DNA of 64,000 nt from CAYQXJ01 sp964421565 (GTDB taxonomy: Bacteria > Planctomycetota > Brocadiia > SM23-32): NCBI GenBank assembly GCA_964421565.1, contig CAYQXJ010000005.1, forward strand, positions 62,001 through 126,000. Direction: 5' to 3'. Numbering within the stretch: position 1 is the first letter of the stretch; each line of letters opens with the position of its first letter. Below the pieces are notes generated by a model, which saw only the letters and a program-made list of their open reading frames with translations, did no database searches and was not told where the DNA came from. The translations under genes and the position numbers were made by a program. Below, in pieces: positions 42,999-51,350 of the stretch.

Positions 42999-43766
42999 AT
43001 GCGACAGTTGTTTGTGGCTGGGAACTGGAAGATGAACCTCGACGCGGATACGAGCCGGCGGCTCGTGATGGCACTCAGGGAGAGCCTCGCCGAGGTGGAT
43101 AGCGTGCGCGTGGCCGTCGGCCCGCCCTATGTGTATCTGCAGCAGGTGGCCGAAGCGCTTGCTGGCTCCAACATTGGTGTCGCTGCCCAGAACATGTACG
43201 TCGAAGATCAGGGCGCGTACACCGGAGAGATCAGCGGCCAGATGCTTCTCGATGTCGGTTGCGATCTTGTCATCCTGGGTCACAGCGAGCGCAGGCATGT
43301 GATGGGCGAAGGCGATGAGTTCATCAACCGCAAGGTGCTCAAGGCGCTCGAGATCGGCCTGGAGCCTATCCTTTGCCTGGGTGAGCTGTTGGAACAGCGC
43401 AAGGAGGGGCGCACCGAGCAGGTAGTTAGCGACCAACTGCGGGCGGGCCTGGAGGGCGTCAGCGCCGGGCAGATGGACGATGTGGTAATCGCGTACGAAC
43501 CGGTCTGGGCCATTGGCACGGGCGAGACGGCGACGCCCGAGCAGGCCGAGGAAGTGCACGCCCTGCTGCGCGAAGTGCTGGCCGAAGTATACGGGCATGA
43601 TGTCGCGGCGAAGACGGCCATCCAGTACGGGGGCAGCGTGAAGCCCCATAACGCCGCAGACCTGATGGGCATGCCCAACGTGGACGGCGCCCTGGTGGGC
43701 GGCGCCAGTCTGGAGGCCGATCCCTTCGTCGCGATTGTGCAAGCGGCGTCGGCAATCGAGAAATAG
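42999..43766 (+). CDS. tpiA: Triosephosphate isomerase
   Basis: 255 aa. Interconverts dihydroxyacetone phosphate and glyceraldehyde 3-phosphate. Catalytic Lys11 in AGNWKMN, His in LGHSERR, Glu in AYEPVWAIGTG and the phosphate-binding YGGSVKP loop are all present. It lies 42 nt after pheA and 23 nt before secG; tpiA-secG adjacency is common across bacteria. Single-domain, cytosolic, no anomalies. Confidence 0.97.
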   Translation: MRQLFVAGNWKMNLDADTSRRLVMALRESLAEVDSVRVAVGPPYVYLQQVAEALAGSNIGVAAQNMYVEDQGAYTGEISGQMLLDVGCDLVILGHSERRHVMGEGDEFINRKVLKALEIGLEPILCLGELLEQRKEGRTEQVVSDQLRAGLEGVSAGQMDDVVIAYEPVWAIGTGETATPEQAEEVHALLREVLAEVYGHDVAAKTAIQYGGSVKPHNAADLMGMPNVDGALVGGASLEADPFVAIVQAASAIEK

Positions 43767-43789
43767 GCATCTCGCAGTACAGGTGAGAC

Positions 43790-44254
43790 ATGGACGAGGA
43801 ACTGCGCGCAAAGATCAAGAAGTGGTTCGTAGTCGGTTCGTTCTTCGCTCTGGCGGTTCTGTTTTACGCCATGGGATGGCGAACGGCCCTGGTGGCTTAC
43901 GTGATCGTGCTCGGCGTACTGGCAACGCTGGCCATACTGATCCAGAGCGGCAAGGGCGGCGGGCTGGCTGCCTCCCTCGGCGGGCTCGGCGGAGAGAGCG
44001 TGCTGGGTGTTCGCTCCGCCACGCCAATCGCCAAGGCCACCTACGTTATGCTCGCGCTTTTCATCGTCAACTGCATGCTGGTGGCCCGTATGCCCGTGCG
44101 CGCCGCCGCCGGCCAGGGGGTGCTGGATGTGGAGCAGAGCCGGCCGGCACTGGAGCAACCCCCCTCGCCGCTGCCGGAACAAGTGCCAGAGGAGACCAAG
44201 ACCGAAGCGACCATCGATGCTCCTGTGTCCGGCGAGGAGGCCACAGTCGAGTGA
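43790..44254 (+). CDS. secG: Preprotein translocase subunit SecG
   Basis: 154 aa. Two or three hydrophobic helices in residues 13-110; the diagnostic segment ILIQSGKGGGLAASLGG, with GVRSATPIAKAT after it, matches SecG. Part of the SecYEG channel. The C-terminal 50 residues are a Pro/Glu-rich hydrophilic tail that most SecG proteins lack or have shorter. The stop overlaps the GTG start of yicC (GTGA). Confidence 0.92.
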   Translation: MDEELRAKIKKWFVVGSFFALAVLFYAMGWRTALVAYVIVLGVLATLAILIQSGKGGGLAASLGGLGGESVLGVRSATPIAKATYVMLALFIVNCMLVARMPVRAAAGQGVLDVEQSRPALEQPPSPLPEQVPEETKTEATIDAPVSGEEATVE

Positions 44255-45141
44255 TCCGTAGCATGACCGGTTTCGGCAGCGCCGAATGCACCCACGGCGA
44301 GTGGATTCTGCGTGCCGAGGTGCGCTCGGTCAACCAGAAGGACCTGCGAGTCTCGTTCCGCATTCCGGAAGCGCTGCGTGCGCGCGAGATCGAGCTTAAG
44401 AAACTGGTGGAGTGCAGGCTCAGCCGCGGCCACGTCTACGTGAGCGTAGACTGTGCGCTGCGAGGTGGCGGGTCCGCTGCACTGGTGGACCGTGGCCGGC
44501 TCTCCACTTACTTGCGTGAACTGCAGGAGCTCTCTGAAGAGCAGAACGTTCCCCTCAACGTCGACCTGGGCGGCCTGCTGCGATTGCCGGACGTGCTGCG
44601 GAGCACGGCCTCCGACGAAGAGCTGCAGGAGCAGCTCTGGCCGGGTATGGTCACGGTAACGCAGGACGCGATCCAGGGGGTGGTGGCCATGCGAGAAGCC
44701 GAGGGCGCTAGCCTGGCCGAGCAGTTAACAGAGATATGCGAGAACATCGAGTCGATCGCGGGCCGCATATCGCACGAACAGGGCGGTTTTGTGGCTGCAT
44801 ACCGGCGGCGGCTGCGCGAGCGCATTGAGAGACTGCTGGAGGGGACCGACGTGGGTGTGGACGAAGATGCGCTGGCAAGAGAAGTCGCACACTACGCAGA
44901 CCGCTGTGACGTGAGCGAGGAACTGGCCCGCCTGCGCAGCCATCTGGCCCAGTTCCGTGAAGCGTTGACAAACGAGGATGAAGAGCCTGTCGGACGGAAG
45001 ATGGAGTTCATTGGGCAGGAGATGCATCGTGAAGCAGGCACCATCGGTGCTAAGAACCCGTCCGACGAGCAGGTGCCACAGGTGCTGGAACTGCGCACGC
45101 AGATCGACCGACTGCGTGAACAGGTGCGCAACGTTGAGTGA
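44251..45141 (+). CDS. yicC: YicC-family endoribonuclease
   Basis: 296 aa from GTG 44251, the family-typical IRSMTGFGSAE start; the longer upstream reading crosses secG. The YicC N-terminal domain and the C-terminal DUF1732 domain end in MEFIGQEMHREAGTIGAKNPS, which holds conserved acidic and His residues of the putative metal site. YicC members act in RNA decay in E. coli and B. subtilis. It precedes gmk, a conserved adjacency. GTGA overlap with secG implies coupled translation. Confidence 0.93.
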   Translation: MIRSMTGFGSAECTHGEWILRAEVRSVNQKDLRVSFRIPEALRAREIELKKLVECRLSRGHVYVSVDCALRGGGSAALVDRGRLSTYLRELQELSEEQNVPLNVDLGGLLRLPDVLRSTASDEELQEQLWPGMVTVTQDAIQGVVAMREAEGASLAEQLTEICENIESIAGRISHEQGGFVAAYRRRLRERIERLLEGTDVGVDEDALAREVAHYADRCDVSEELARLRSHLAQFREALTNEDEEPVGRKMEFIGQEMHREAGTIGAKNPSDEQVPQVLELRTQIDRLREQVRNVE

Positions 45142-45183
45142 CAAGGCCATGGCCTGAAGCCTGGGCGATCCCCGGGAGGACAG

Positions 45184-45774
45184 TTGACCAGCGAGGAACT
45201 CATAGACCCTCGGCAACTCTTCGTGATCTCCGGCCCGAGCGGGGTCGGCAAGAACACCATTGCACGCGATCTCTGCGCGCGCGGGCTGGCGACTCGTGCC
45301 GTGACGGCCACCACGCGCCCACCCCGTCCAGGCGAACAGGACGGCACGGACTACCATTTCGTAAGCGTTGAGCAGTTTCAGAAATGGATACGCAGTGACG
45401 CGCTGCTCGAGCATACGCAGTACGTGGGCAACTACTACGGCACGCCCGTCGATTCGGTCAAGCGCGCGGCTGCAAGCGGCCTGCCCGTGCTGCTGACCAT
45501 CGACGTCGACGGCGGTCTGCAGATCAAACGGCGGTGGCCTCAGGCAACGCTCATCTTCCTGGAGCCGCCGTCGGAAGACGAGTTGCGCCGGCGACTGCGG
45601 GGCCGGGGCCGTGACGACGAAGAAGAGATAGACCGGCGCATCGAACGCGCTCGCGAGGAGATGGACTATGCGGACAAGTACGACTTCCGCGTTGTGAACA
45701 ACGACCTGGAGACAGCCGTGGTTGAGATTGCACGGATAATGGCCAAGCGTTACGAAACACACGGCGAAGAATGA
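45184..45774 (+). CDS. gmk: Guanylate kinase
   Basis: 196 aa. Phosphorylates GMP to GDP. Walker A is GPSGVGKNT (Asn replaces the usual Gly or Ser before Thr), and the GMP-binding domain contains TTRPPRPGEQDGTDYHF and the lid region RLRGRGRDDEEEIDRRI. The start TTG at 45184 is supported by GGGAGGA 5 nt upstream; no ATG lies near. It sits between yicC and rpoZ as in many phyla. Confidence 0.95.
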   Translation: MTSEELIDPRQLFVISGPSGVGKNTIARDLCARGLATRAVTATTRPPRPGEQDGTDYHFVSVEQFQKWIRSDALLEHTQYVGNYYGTPVDSVKRAAASGLPVLLTIDVDGGLQIKRRWPQATLIFLEPPSEDELRRRLRGRGRDDEEEIDRRIERAREEMDYADKYDFRVVNNDLETAVVEIARIMAKRYETHGEE

Positions 45775-45798
45775 CACTACCCCTGGTGAGGTGGGTCT

Positions 45799-46068
45799 AT
45801 GAATGAAAGCGAAGAAGGACGCGTGGAGGAGCTGAGTCGCAGGGTGGGCGGGCGGTTCAAGCTGACTGCATTGATCCAGAAACAGGCACGGGAGTACTAC
45901 CGCGGTGGCAGGGCGTTCATGCCGAACGTGCGGAACTTCGATGAGCTGTTTCGCTACATCCTGGATGAGGTCCAGGAAGGAAGGATCGAACTGCTGATGC
46001 CCGGTGAGGAGGGCGAGCGCAACGAAGCGGAGGGCACGGAGCAGGCAGTCGAGGCTGAAAACGAATAA
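45799..46068 (+). CDS. rpoZ: RNA polymerase omega subunit
   Basis: 89 aa. VGGRFKLTALIQKQAREYYRGG is the omega core helix (family: V.NRFEL...A..RARQL), followed by an insertion and VQEGRIELL, which is the form I associate with planctomycete omega proteins. It stabilises the beta-prime subunit. The acidic C-terminal tail (GEEGERNEAEG) is dispensable-looking. Lies between gmk and coaC, the standard order. Confidence 0.85.
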   Translation: MNESEEGRVEELSRRVGGRFKLTALIQKQAREYYRGGRAFMPNVRNFDELFRYILDEVQEGRIELLMPGEEGERNEAEGTEQAVEAENE

Positions 46069-46081
46069 CCAGGGGGGCGTC

Positions 46082-46660
46082 ATGAGTGCTCAGGGCCGCA
46101 ACGTAATACTCGGTGTCACCGGCAGTATAGCAGCCTACAAGGCATGCGAAGTGCTGCGCGGACTGAGCAGGAGGGGCCACTCCGTACGCGTAGTGATGAC
46201 CGCTGCGGCTCAGCAGTTTGTGACCGCTACTACCTTTCGCGCGCTCTCTGGCCTCCCCGTCATCACATGCATGTTTGTCGAGGATGATCAGGCCTCCCTG
46301 CAGCATATTGAGCTGGCCGAATGGGTGGCCGGGACGGGTGGAAGCGACGCTGGCGTTCTTGCGCTCGTGCCTGCCACGGCAAACTTCATCGGTAAGGCTG
46401 CGGCTGGTATCGCAGACGACATCCTCAGTTGTACCTGGATGGCCTGCCCCTGTCCCAAGGTGGTCGCGCCCGCGATGAACGATCGCATGTGGCGCAGCGC
46501 CGCCGTTCAGCGCAACTGTGACTGGTTGCGCAGGCAACCGGAGGTGACCTTCGTCGAACCTGTCGAGGGCAGGCTCGCCAGTGGCAGAGTCGCCGTCGGC
46601 CATCTGGCACCCGTGGAGCACATCGTCGATGCCATCCTCGATGCCGGCCCGGGTTCGTAG
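46082..46660 (+). CDS. coaC: Phosphopantothenoylcysteine decarboxylase-type flavoprotein (stand-alone CoaC)
   Basis: 192 aa from ATG 46082 (GGGGGG upstream). HFCD-fold: VILGVTGSIAAYKA at the FMN loop, LQHIELAEW with the catalytic His, ATANFIGKAAAGIADD, and the substrate-binding PAMN (APAMNDRMW). A flexible-flap Cys is expected near GRLASG and is not present; the segment reads EGRLASGRVAVG where E. coli CoaBC has G.LACG...GRM. The CoaB ligase domain usually fused to it is absent here, so CoaB must be separate. It catalyses decarboxylation in coenzyme A synthesis, if the Cys difference is tolerated. Confidence 0.85.
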   Translation: MSAQGRNVILGVTGSIAAYKACEVLRGLSRRGHSVRVVMTAAAQQFVTATTFRALSGLPVITCMFVEDDQASLQHIELAEWVAGTGGSDAGVLALVPATANFIGKAAAGIADDILSCTWMACPCPKVVAPAMNDRMWRSAAVQRNCDWLRRQPEVTFVEPVEGRLASGRVAVGHLAPVEHIVDAILDAGPGS

Positions 46661-46706
46661 TGGCTGCTCACATTACTGACGCCGCCTGTGCAGAGAGGAT
46701 TCTCCC

Positions 46707-47171
46707 ATGTGCAGAACGGACGAAGGAATCAGGATGCAGGTTCGCCGCAAGGCTGGCTGTGAGGACATTGAGCTGCCGCGCTATGAGACGCCCGGAAGCA
46801 GCGGCATGGACGTGCGCGCGGCGGTCGACGAGGAGCTAACCATTGAGCCCGGCAAGGTCGCACTGGTACCGACTGGTCTCTTTGTGGCGGTTCCTCAGGG
46901 CTACGAGGTACAGGTCCGTCCCCGCAGCGGCCTTGCCCTGCGCAACATGCTCAGTGTTCTGAACGCGCCCGGCACCATCGACAGCGACTACCGTAATGAG
47001 GTCGGCATCATCCTTGCCAACTTCGGTTCGGAGCCCTTCACCGTTAAGCGAGGCATGAGGGTCGCACAGCTCGTTGTCTGCCGCGTATGGCAGGCTGAAG
47101 TGTTCGAAGTGGACGAACTGGGCGACACGGAGCGGGGCCTGGGCGGCTTTGGCTCGACCGGCCTGCACTAA
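46707..47171 (+). CDS. dut: dUTP diphosphatase
   Basis: 154 aa (145 if ATG 46734 is used; both have plausible ribosome sites). All five trimeric-dUTPase motifs are present: PGSSGMDVRA, RPRSGLA, GTIDSDYRNEVG, RVAQLVV and the C-terminal P-loop-like ERGLGGFGSTG. It converts dUTP to dUMP and pyrophosphate, keeping uracil out of DNA. It follows coaC at 46 nt and precedes a leader hairpin and the aconitase gene. Confidence 0.95.
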   Translation: MCRTDEGIRMQVRRKAGCEDIELPRYETPGSSGMDVRAAVDEELTIEPGKVALVPTGLFVAVPQGYEVQVRPRSGLALRNMLSVLNAPGTIDSDYRNEVGIILANFGSEPFTVKRGMRVAQLVVCRVWQAEVFEVDELGDTERGLGGFGSTGLH

Positions 47172-47182
47172 CCGTCAGCGCC

Positions 47183-47211
47183 TTGCATCCGTAACGCCCC
47201 CTGAGTAAAGT
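47183..47211 (+). promoter_or_regulatory. Possible promoter of aconitase-icd
   Basis: TTGCAT (47183-47188), 17-nt spacer, TAAAGT (47206-47211). Both boxes are moderate matches. Confidence 0.45.
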
Positions 47212-47218
47212 GTAAGCA

Positions 47219-47234
47219 ACGGCCTTTGGGCCGT
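47219..47234. repeat. Small hairpin in the aconitase leader
   Basis: ACGGCC and GGCCGT flank a 4-nt loop (47225-47228), starting 8 nt after the proposed -10. It is short and has no T-tract; it could be a weak terminator of dut or a 5' stabilising stem. Confidence 0.4.
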
Positions 47235-47270
47235 AGAGACCCTCCCGAACGACCCTCCGGAGCATCCCTG

Positions 47271-49193
47271 ATGGGCAAGAGCCTGACCTACAGCATCATG
47301 GAGTCGCACCTGGTCGACGGCACGCTGGCGCCGGGCGAAACGGTCGCTCTGCGGATCGATCAGACACTGACCCAGGACGCCACGGGGACGGCGGCCTACC
47401 TCCAGTTCGAAACTATGGCGGTCGACCGCGTGCGGACCGAGCTGTCGGTCAGCTACGTCGACCATAACATGCTGCAGTCCGGGCCGAACAACGCCGATGA
47501 CCACCGTTACCTTCAGTCGGTCGCGGCGCGCTACGGCATCGTCTTCAGCCGGCCTGGCAACGGGATCTGCCACCAGGTGCACCTGGAACGTTTCGGCGTT
47601 CCCGGCAAGACTCTGCTGGGCAGTGACAGCCACACCCCGACATGTGGTGGCCTGGGGATGATCGCTATCGGCGCCGGTGGCCAGGACGTAGCCTGTGCTA
47701 TGGCCGGCGTGCCCCTTCGCCTTGTGGCCCCCAGTGTAGTCAATGTGAAACTAACGGGTGAGCTGGCCCCCTGGGTGAGCGCTAAGGACGTGATATTAGA
47801 ACTGCTGCGACGCCTGAGCGTGAAGGGCGGCGTCGGTAAGGTGTTTGAGTACACGGGGCCGGGAGTCGCGACACTCAGCGTGCCCGAACGCGCGACAATC
47901 ACGAACATGGGCACCGAGCTCGGCGCCACGACCAGTATCTTCCCTTCCGACGGTCTCACCCGGCGCTGGATGGAGGCGCAGGGGCGTGCAGAGGACTTCG
48001 TGGAGCTGACGCCCGATCCTAACGCTGTCTATCCCGAAGTGATGGAGCTGGACTTAGCCGCAGTCGAGCCGCTCATCGCGCTGCCGCACAGTCCGGACAA
48101 CGTCGTGCCAGTGCGCGAGATTGCCGGCAAACGCGTGGATCAGGTTTGTGTCGGTAGCTGCACGAACTCGTCGGCACGCGACATGATGCTGGCCGCGGCG
48201 ATGCTCGACGGCCGTAAGGTCGCCGAGGACGTCGATCTTAGCATATCCCCGGGCTCCCGAGAGGTGTATCGCATGATGGCCGAGGCGAGCTCGCTGGGGG
48301 CGATGGCTTCCGCTGGGGCGCGCATACTGGAACTTGCCTGCGGTCCGTGCATCGGCATGGGACAGTCGCCGCCGAGCGGGGCCGTCTCCCTGCGGACGTT
48401 CAACCGCAACTTCGAGGGCCGCAGCGGCACACCCGACGCCGGCATATACCTTTGCAGCCCCGCCACGGCACTTGCAGCGGCGTTGACCGGCGTCATCACC
48501 GATCCGCGCGACATGGGCGAGCCTCCGTCGGTCGAAGAACCCGATACCTACCTGCTCGACGACGCGGGATTCATCTTCCCACCGGAGGATGGCTCAGGGG
48601 TCCAGATCATCCGCGGGCCGAACATCAAACCCATCCCCAAGCGTGCGGCGCTGCCGGAGCAGCTCGATGGGGAGGTGCTGCTTAAGGTCGGTGACAATAT
48701 CACGACCGACCACATCATGCCGGCCGGGGCCCAGATATTGCCCCTGCGTTCCAACGTCCCAGCCCTCAGCGAGCACGTATTCGAGTCCGTAGACCCGACA
48801 TTCGCTGAACGAGCAAAAGAAAAGGGCGGAGGGTTCATCGTTGCCGGCGAGAACTACGGGCAGGGGTCGAGTAGGGAGCACGCCGCTTTGGTGCCGATGT
48901 ACCTGGGTCTGATGGCGGTCATCGCCAAGAGCTTCGCACGGATACACCGTGCCAACTTGATAAACTTCGGCATCCTACCGCTAACCTTCGCTGACCCCGC
49001 CGATTATGCTGCCGCCGAACAGGGAGACCGACTCGTGGTCAAGGATGTCCATCGCGCGCTGGAGGACGGTCACGTCGTCTTTTGGAATGAGGCGCAGAAT
49101 GCACGCTTCTGCGCCTCGGCCGACCTGGACGGGCATGACCTGGGCATCGTGCGGGCGGGGGGCCGACTGAACTTGACACGCAAGCAAGCCTGA
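47271..49193 (+). CDS. acn: Aconitate hydratase (single-chain, shorter AcnA-like form)
   Basis: 640 aa from ATG 47271. Converts citrate to isocitrate through a 4Fe-4S cluster. Cluster cysteines lie in VCVGSCTNSS and CGPCIGMG (the Cys in CVGSC, and both in CGPC). SDSHTPTCGGLGM and the C-terminal swivel domain (DNITTDHIMPAG, YGQGSSREHA) are present. At 640 residues it is smaller than the roughly 890-residue AcnA and resembles the Aquifex-type or mitochondrial-like form. It lies 36 nt before icd, so the two TCA-cycle steps are co-expressed. Confidence 0.93.
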   Translation: MGKSLTYSIMESHLVDGTLAPGETVALRIDQTLTQDATGTAAYLQFETMAVDRVRTELSVSYVDHNMLQSGPNNADDHRYLQSVAARYGIVFSRPGNGICHQVHLERFGVPGKTLLGSDSHTPTCGGLGMIAIGAGGQDVACAMAGVPLRLVAPSVVNVKLTGELAPWVSAKDVILELLRRLSVKGGVGKVFEYTGPGVATLSVPERATITNMGTELGATTSIFPSDGLTRRWMEAQGRAEDFVELTPDPNAVYPEVMELDLAAVEPLIALPHSPDNVVPVREIAGKRVDQVCVGSCTNSSARDMMLAAAMLDGRKVAEDVDLSISPGSREVYRMMAEASSLGAMASAGARILELACGPCIGMGQSPPSGAVSLRTFNRNFEGRSGTPDAGIYLCSPATALAAALTGVITDPRDMGEPPSVEEPDTYLLDDAGFIFPPEDGSGVQIIRGPNIKPIPKRAALPEQLDGEVLLKVGDNITTDHIMPAGAQILPLRSNVPALSEHVFESVDPTFAERAKEKGGGFIVAGENYGQGSSREHAALVPMYLGLMAVIAKSFARIHRANLINFGILPLTFADPADYAAAEQGDRLVVKDVHRALEDGHVVFWNEAQNARFCASADLDGHDLGIVRAGGRLNLTRKQA

Positions 49194-49229
49194 CGGACAG
49201 AGACCACTGCCTGAGGGCGAAAGGTACTC

Positions 49230-50480
49230 ATGAGCCATACACCATTGAAGGTCGGCGAGATACCCAGCCAGGGCGAACCCATTACGTGGAACGGCGAAAC
49301 GTTAAGCGTGCCGGACAGACCCATCGTGCCATTCATCGAGGGTGATGGCATCGGGCCGGACATCTGGCGCGCGACGCACATGGTCGTCGACGCGGCCGTT
49401 GACAAGAGCTATGGGACCGACCGGGAGATCTGCTGGGTTCAGGTCTACGCCGGCGAGCGGTCGCTGATGCTTTTCGATGAATGGATTCCCGAAGAGACGT
49501 TTGATGCGATCCGCCGGTTCCGCGTGGCGATCAAGGGGCCGCTCACCACGCCCGTGGGCGGAGGCATGCGCAGCGCCAACGTGAAGCTGCGCCGCCAGCT
49601 CGACCTTTACTCATGCGTGCGCCCGGTCTTCTGGGTACCGGGCGTGCCTTGCCCCGTGAAACAGCCGCAGAAGCTGGACGTAGTAGTCTTCCGCGAGAAC
49701 ACGGAGGATGTGTACGCCGGAATCGAGTTCCTCGCCGGCAGCCAGCAAGCAGAGAGACTGCGCGACTTCCTGCGGGATGAGCTCGGCCAGCAGGTGCGCG
49801 AAGGCTCGGGCATCGGCATCAAGCCTATCAGTCGGTTCTGCACGCGGCGACTCATGCGCATGGCGGTTCAGTATGCCCTGGACCAGGGCCGTCAGAGCGT
49901 GACCTTGATGCACAAGGGGAACATCATGAAGTACACCGAAGGTGCGTTCAAGGAATGGGGGTATGAAATCGCGCGAGAGGATTTCCCGGCGCTGACGTTG
50001 ACTGAAGATGAGCTGTGGAATGAGCACAACGGCCAGCTTCCCGCGGGCAAGCTACTGATCAAGGACCGCATAGCCGACGCCATGTTCCAGCAAGTGCTCT
50101 TGCGCCCGGACGAGTACGACGTTATTGTTGCGCCGAACCTGAACGGAGATTACATCTCGGACGCCCTGGCAGCACAGGTTGGCGGGCTCGGCATTGCCCC
50201 TGGGGCCAATATCGGTAACGGCATGGCGCTGTTCGAGGCAACACACGGGACCGCACCTAAGTACGCCGGCATGGACAAGGTAAATCCCAGCAGCCTCATG
50301 CTCAGCGCACGCATGATGCTCGACTATATGGGCTGGACGGAAGCCGCCGACTTGATATTCAGGGGCATCCGGGACGCGATTGCCGCCAAGACGGTGACCT
50401 ACGACCTCGAGCGACAGATGGAAGGTGCCACGTTGCTGACGTGCAGCGAGTTCGCGCACGCCGTCGTGGACCATATGTAG
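49230..50480 (+). CDS. icd: Isocitrate dehydrogenase, NADP-type
   Basis: 416 aa. Oxidative decarboxylation of isocitrate to 2-oxoglutarate. IEGDGIGPDIWRA at the N-terminus, GGGMRSANVKLRRQLDLYSCVRP with the substrate-binding Ser (phosphorylation site in E. coli IDH) and Arg residues, the Tyr/Lys pair region, and LNGDYISDALAAQVGG holding metal-binding Asp. HGTAPKYAGMDKVNPSS matches the NADP-dependent bacterial class. AAGG ribosome site near 49220. Co-transcribed with aconitase. Confidence 0.95.
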   Translation: MSHTPLKVGEIPSQGEPITWNGETLSVPDRPIVPFIEGDGIGPDIWRATHMVVDAAVDKSYGTDREICWVQVYAGERSLMLFDEWIPEETFDAIRRFRVAIKGPLTTPVGGGMRSANVKLRRQLDLYSCVRPVFWVPGVPCPVKQPQKLDVVVFRENTEDVYAGIEFLAGSQQAERLRDFLRDELGQQVREGSGIGIKPISRFCTRRLMRMAVQYALDQGRQSVTLMHKGNIMKYTEGAFKEWGYEIAREDFPALTLTEDELWNEHNGQLPAGKLLIKDRIADAMFQQVLLRPDEYDVIVAPNLNGDYISDALAAQVGGLGIAPGANIGNGMALFEATHGTAPKYAGMDKVNPSSLMLSARMMLDYMGWTEAADLIFRGIRDAIAAKTVTYDLERQMEGATLLTCSEFAHAVVDHM

Positions 50481-50525
50481 TCCCCGCCTGGGACTTATCG
50501 TCAGATTTACCGGAAGGCATCCGAA

Positions 50526-51335
50526 GTGGACACGGTTACGATCGGTGGCGTGTCGGTGAGTCGGTTCATCCTGGGCAGCAACCCCTTCAGTGGATTCTCG
50601 CACCAGGGCCACGAACGCGATGCGGAGATGGTGCACCACTACACGTGCGCGCGCATTAAAGACCTCTTGTCCCAGGCGGAGCGGCTCGGCATCAACACCG
50701 TCATCGCTCGTGGAGACCATCACATCATCCGCGTGCTAACTGAGTATTGGGATGAGGGTGGCAAGCTACAGTGGTTTTGCCAGACCTGCCCCGAGGTCGG
50801 CCATCCCGACCGTACCATTCGCAAAGCGGCAGATGTCGGCGCCAGCGGGCTGCATATTCATGGCGGTTATGCGGACCATCTGTTCGCACATGACCGCCAG
50901 AACGAGCTGAAACCCTCGGTCGAGCTGGCTCAGGAGCTCGGCCTGGTAACCGGCCTGGCGGGTCACAATCCCGCAGTGCACGAGTGGGCGCAGAACGCGG
51001 GGCTGCCCCTCGACTTCCATATGTGCTCGTACTACAACCCGATCCCCCGCGAGAAAAGCGCCGAGCACCGCGCCGGCACACGCGAGCGCTATCGCGACGA
51101 GGACCGCGATGCGATGGTGCAGACCATCGAGCGCATGTCCACCCCGGTGGTGCATTACAAGGTGATGGCCGCCGGGCGGAACGATCCGGTCGACGCCCTC
51201 ACCTACGTTGCTGAACACCTGCGCGAGAGCGACGCCGTCTGCGTTGGCATCTTCACCGGGGACAACCCTGACATGCTTGTCGAGGACGTAGACATCCTCG
51301 AAGGCGCGCTGGCCCGCCAGGCCGACCTATCGTGA
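50526..51335 (+). CDS. Uncharacterised TIM-barrel-like protein
   Basis: 269 aa from GTG 50526, with GGAAGG upstream. It opens MDTVTIGGVSVSRFILGSNPF and later has GASGLHIHGGYAD, GLAGHNPAVHEW and DFHMCSYYNPI, a set of strand ends rich in His that suggests an eight-stranded barrel with a metal or acid-base site. The pattern is related to uncharacterised proteins of planctomycetes and armatimonads; I know no assigned reaction. It is 45 nt after icd and converges with the next gene, 15 nt away. Confidence 0.6.
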   Translation: MDTVTIGGVSVSRFILGSNPFSGFSHQGHERDAEMVHHYTCARIKDLLSQAERLGINTVIARGDHHIIRVLTEYWDEGGKLQWFCQTCPEVGHPDRTIRKAADVGASGLHIHGGYADHLFAHDRQNELKPSVELAQELGLVTGLAGHNPAVHEWAQNAGLPLDFHMCSYYNPIPREKSAEHRAGTRERYRDEDRDAMVQTIERMSTPVVHYKVMAAGRNDPVDALTYVAEHLRESDAVCVGIFTGDNPDMLVEDVDILEGALARQADLS

Positions 51336-51350
51336 GCCGTTCGCCTCGGC

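Noticed and set aside
41967..43811. A 614-codon minus-strand reading opposite pheA and tpiA
   Set aside because: Spans two well-identified plus-strand genes; His-rich composition typical of antisense frames.
47219..47234. Stem-loop before aconitase considered as an iron- or citrate-sensing riboswitch
   Set aside because: Only a 6-bp stem with a 4-nt loop and no conserved loop sequence; too small for a riboswitch.
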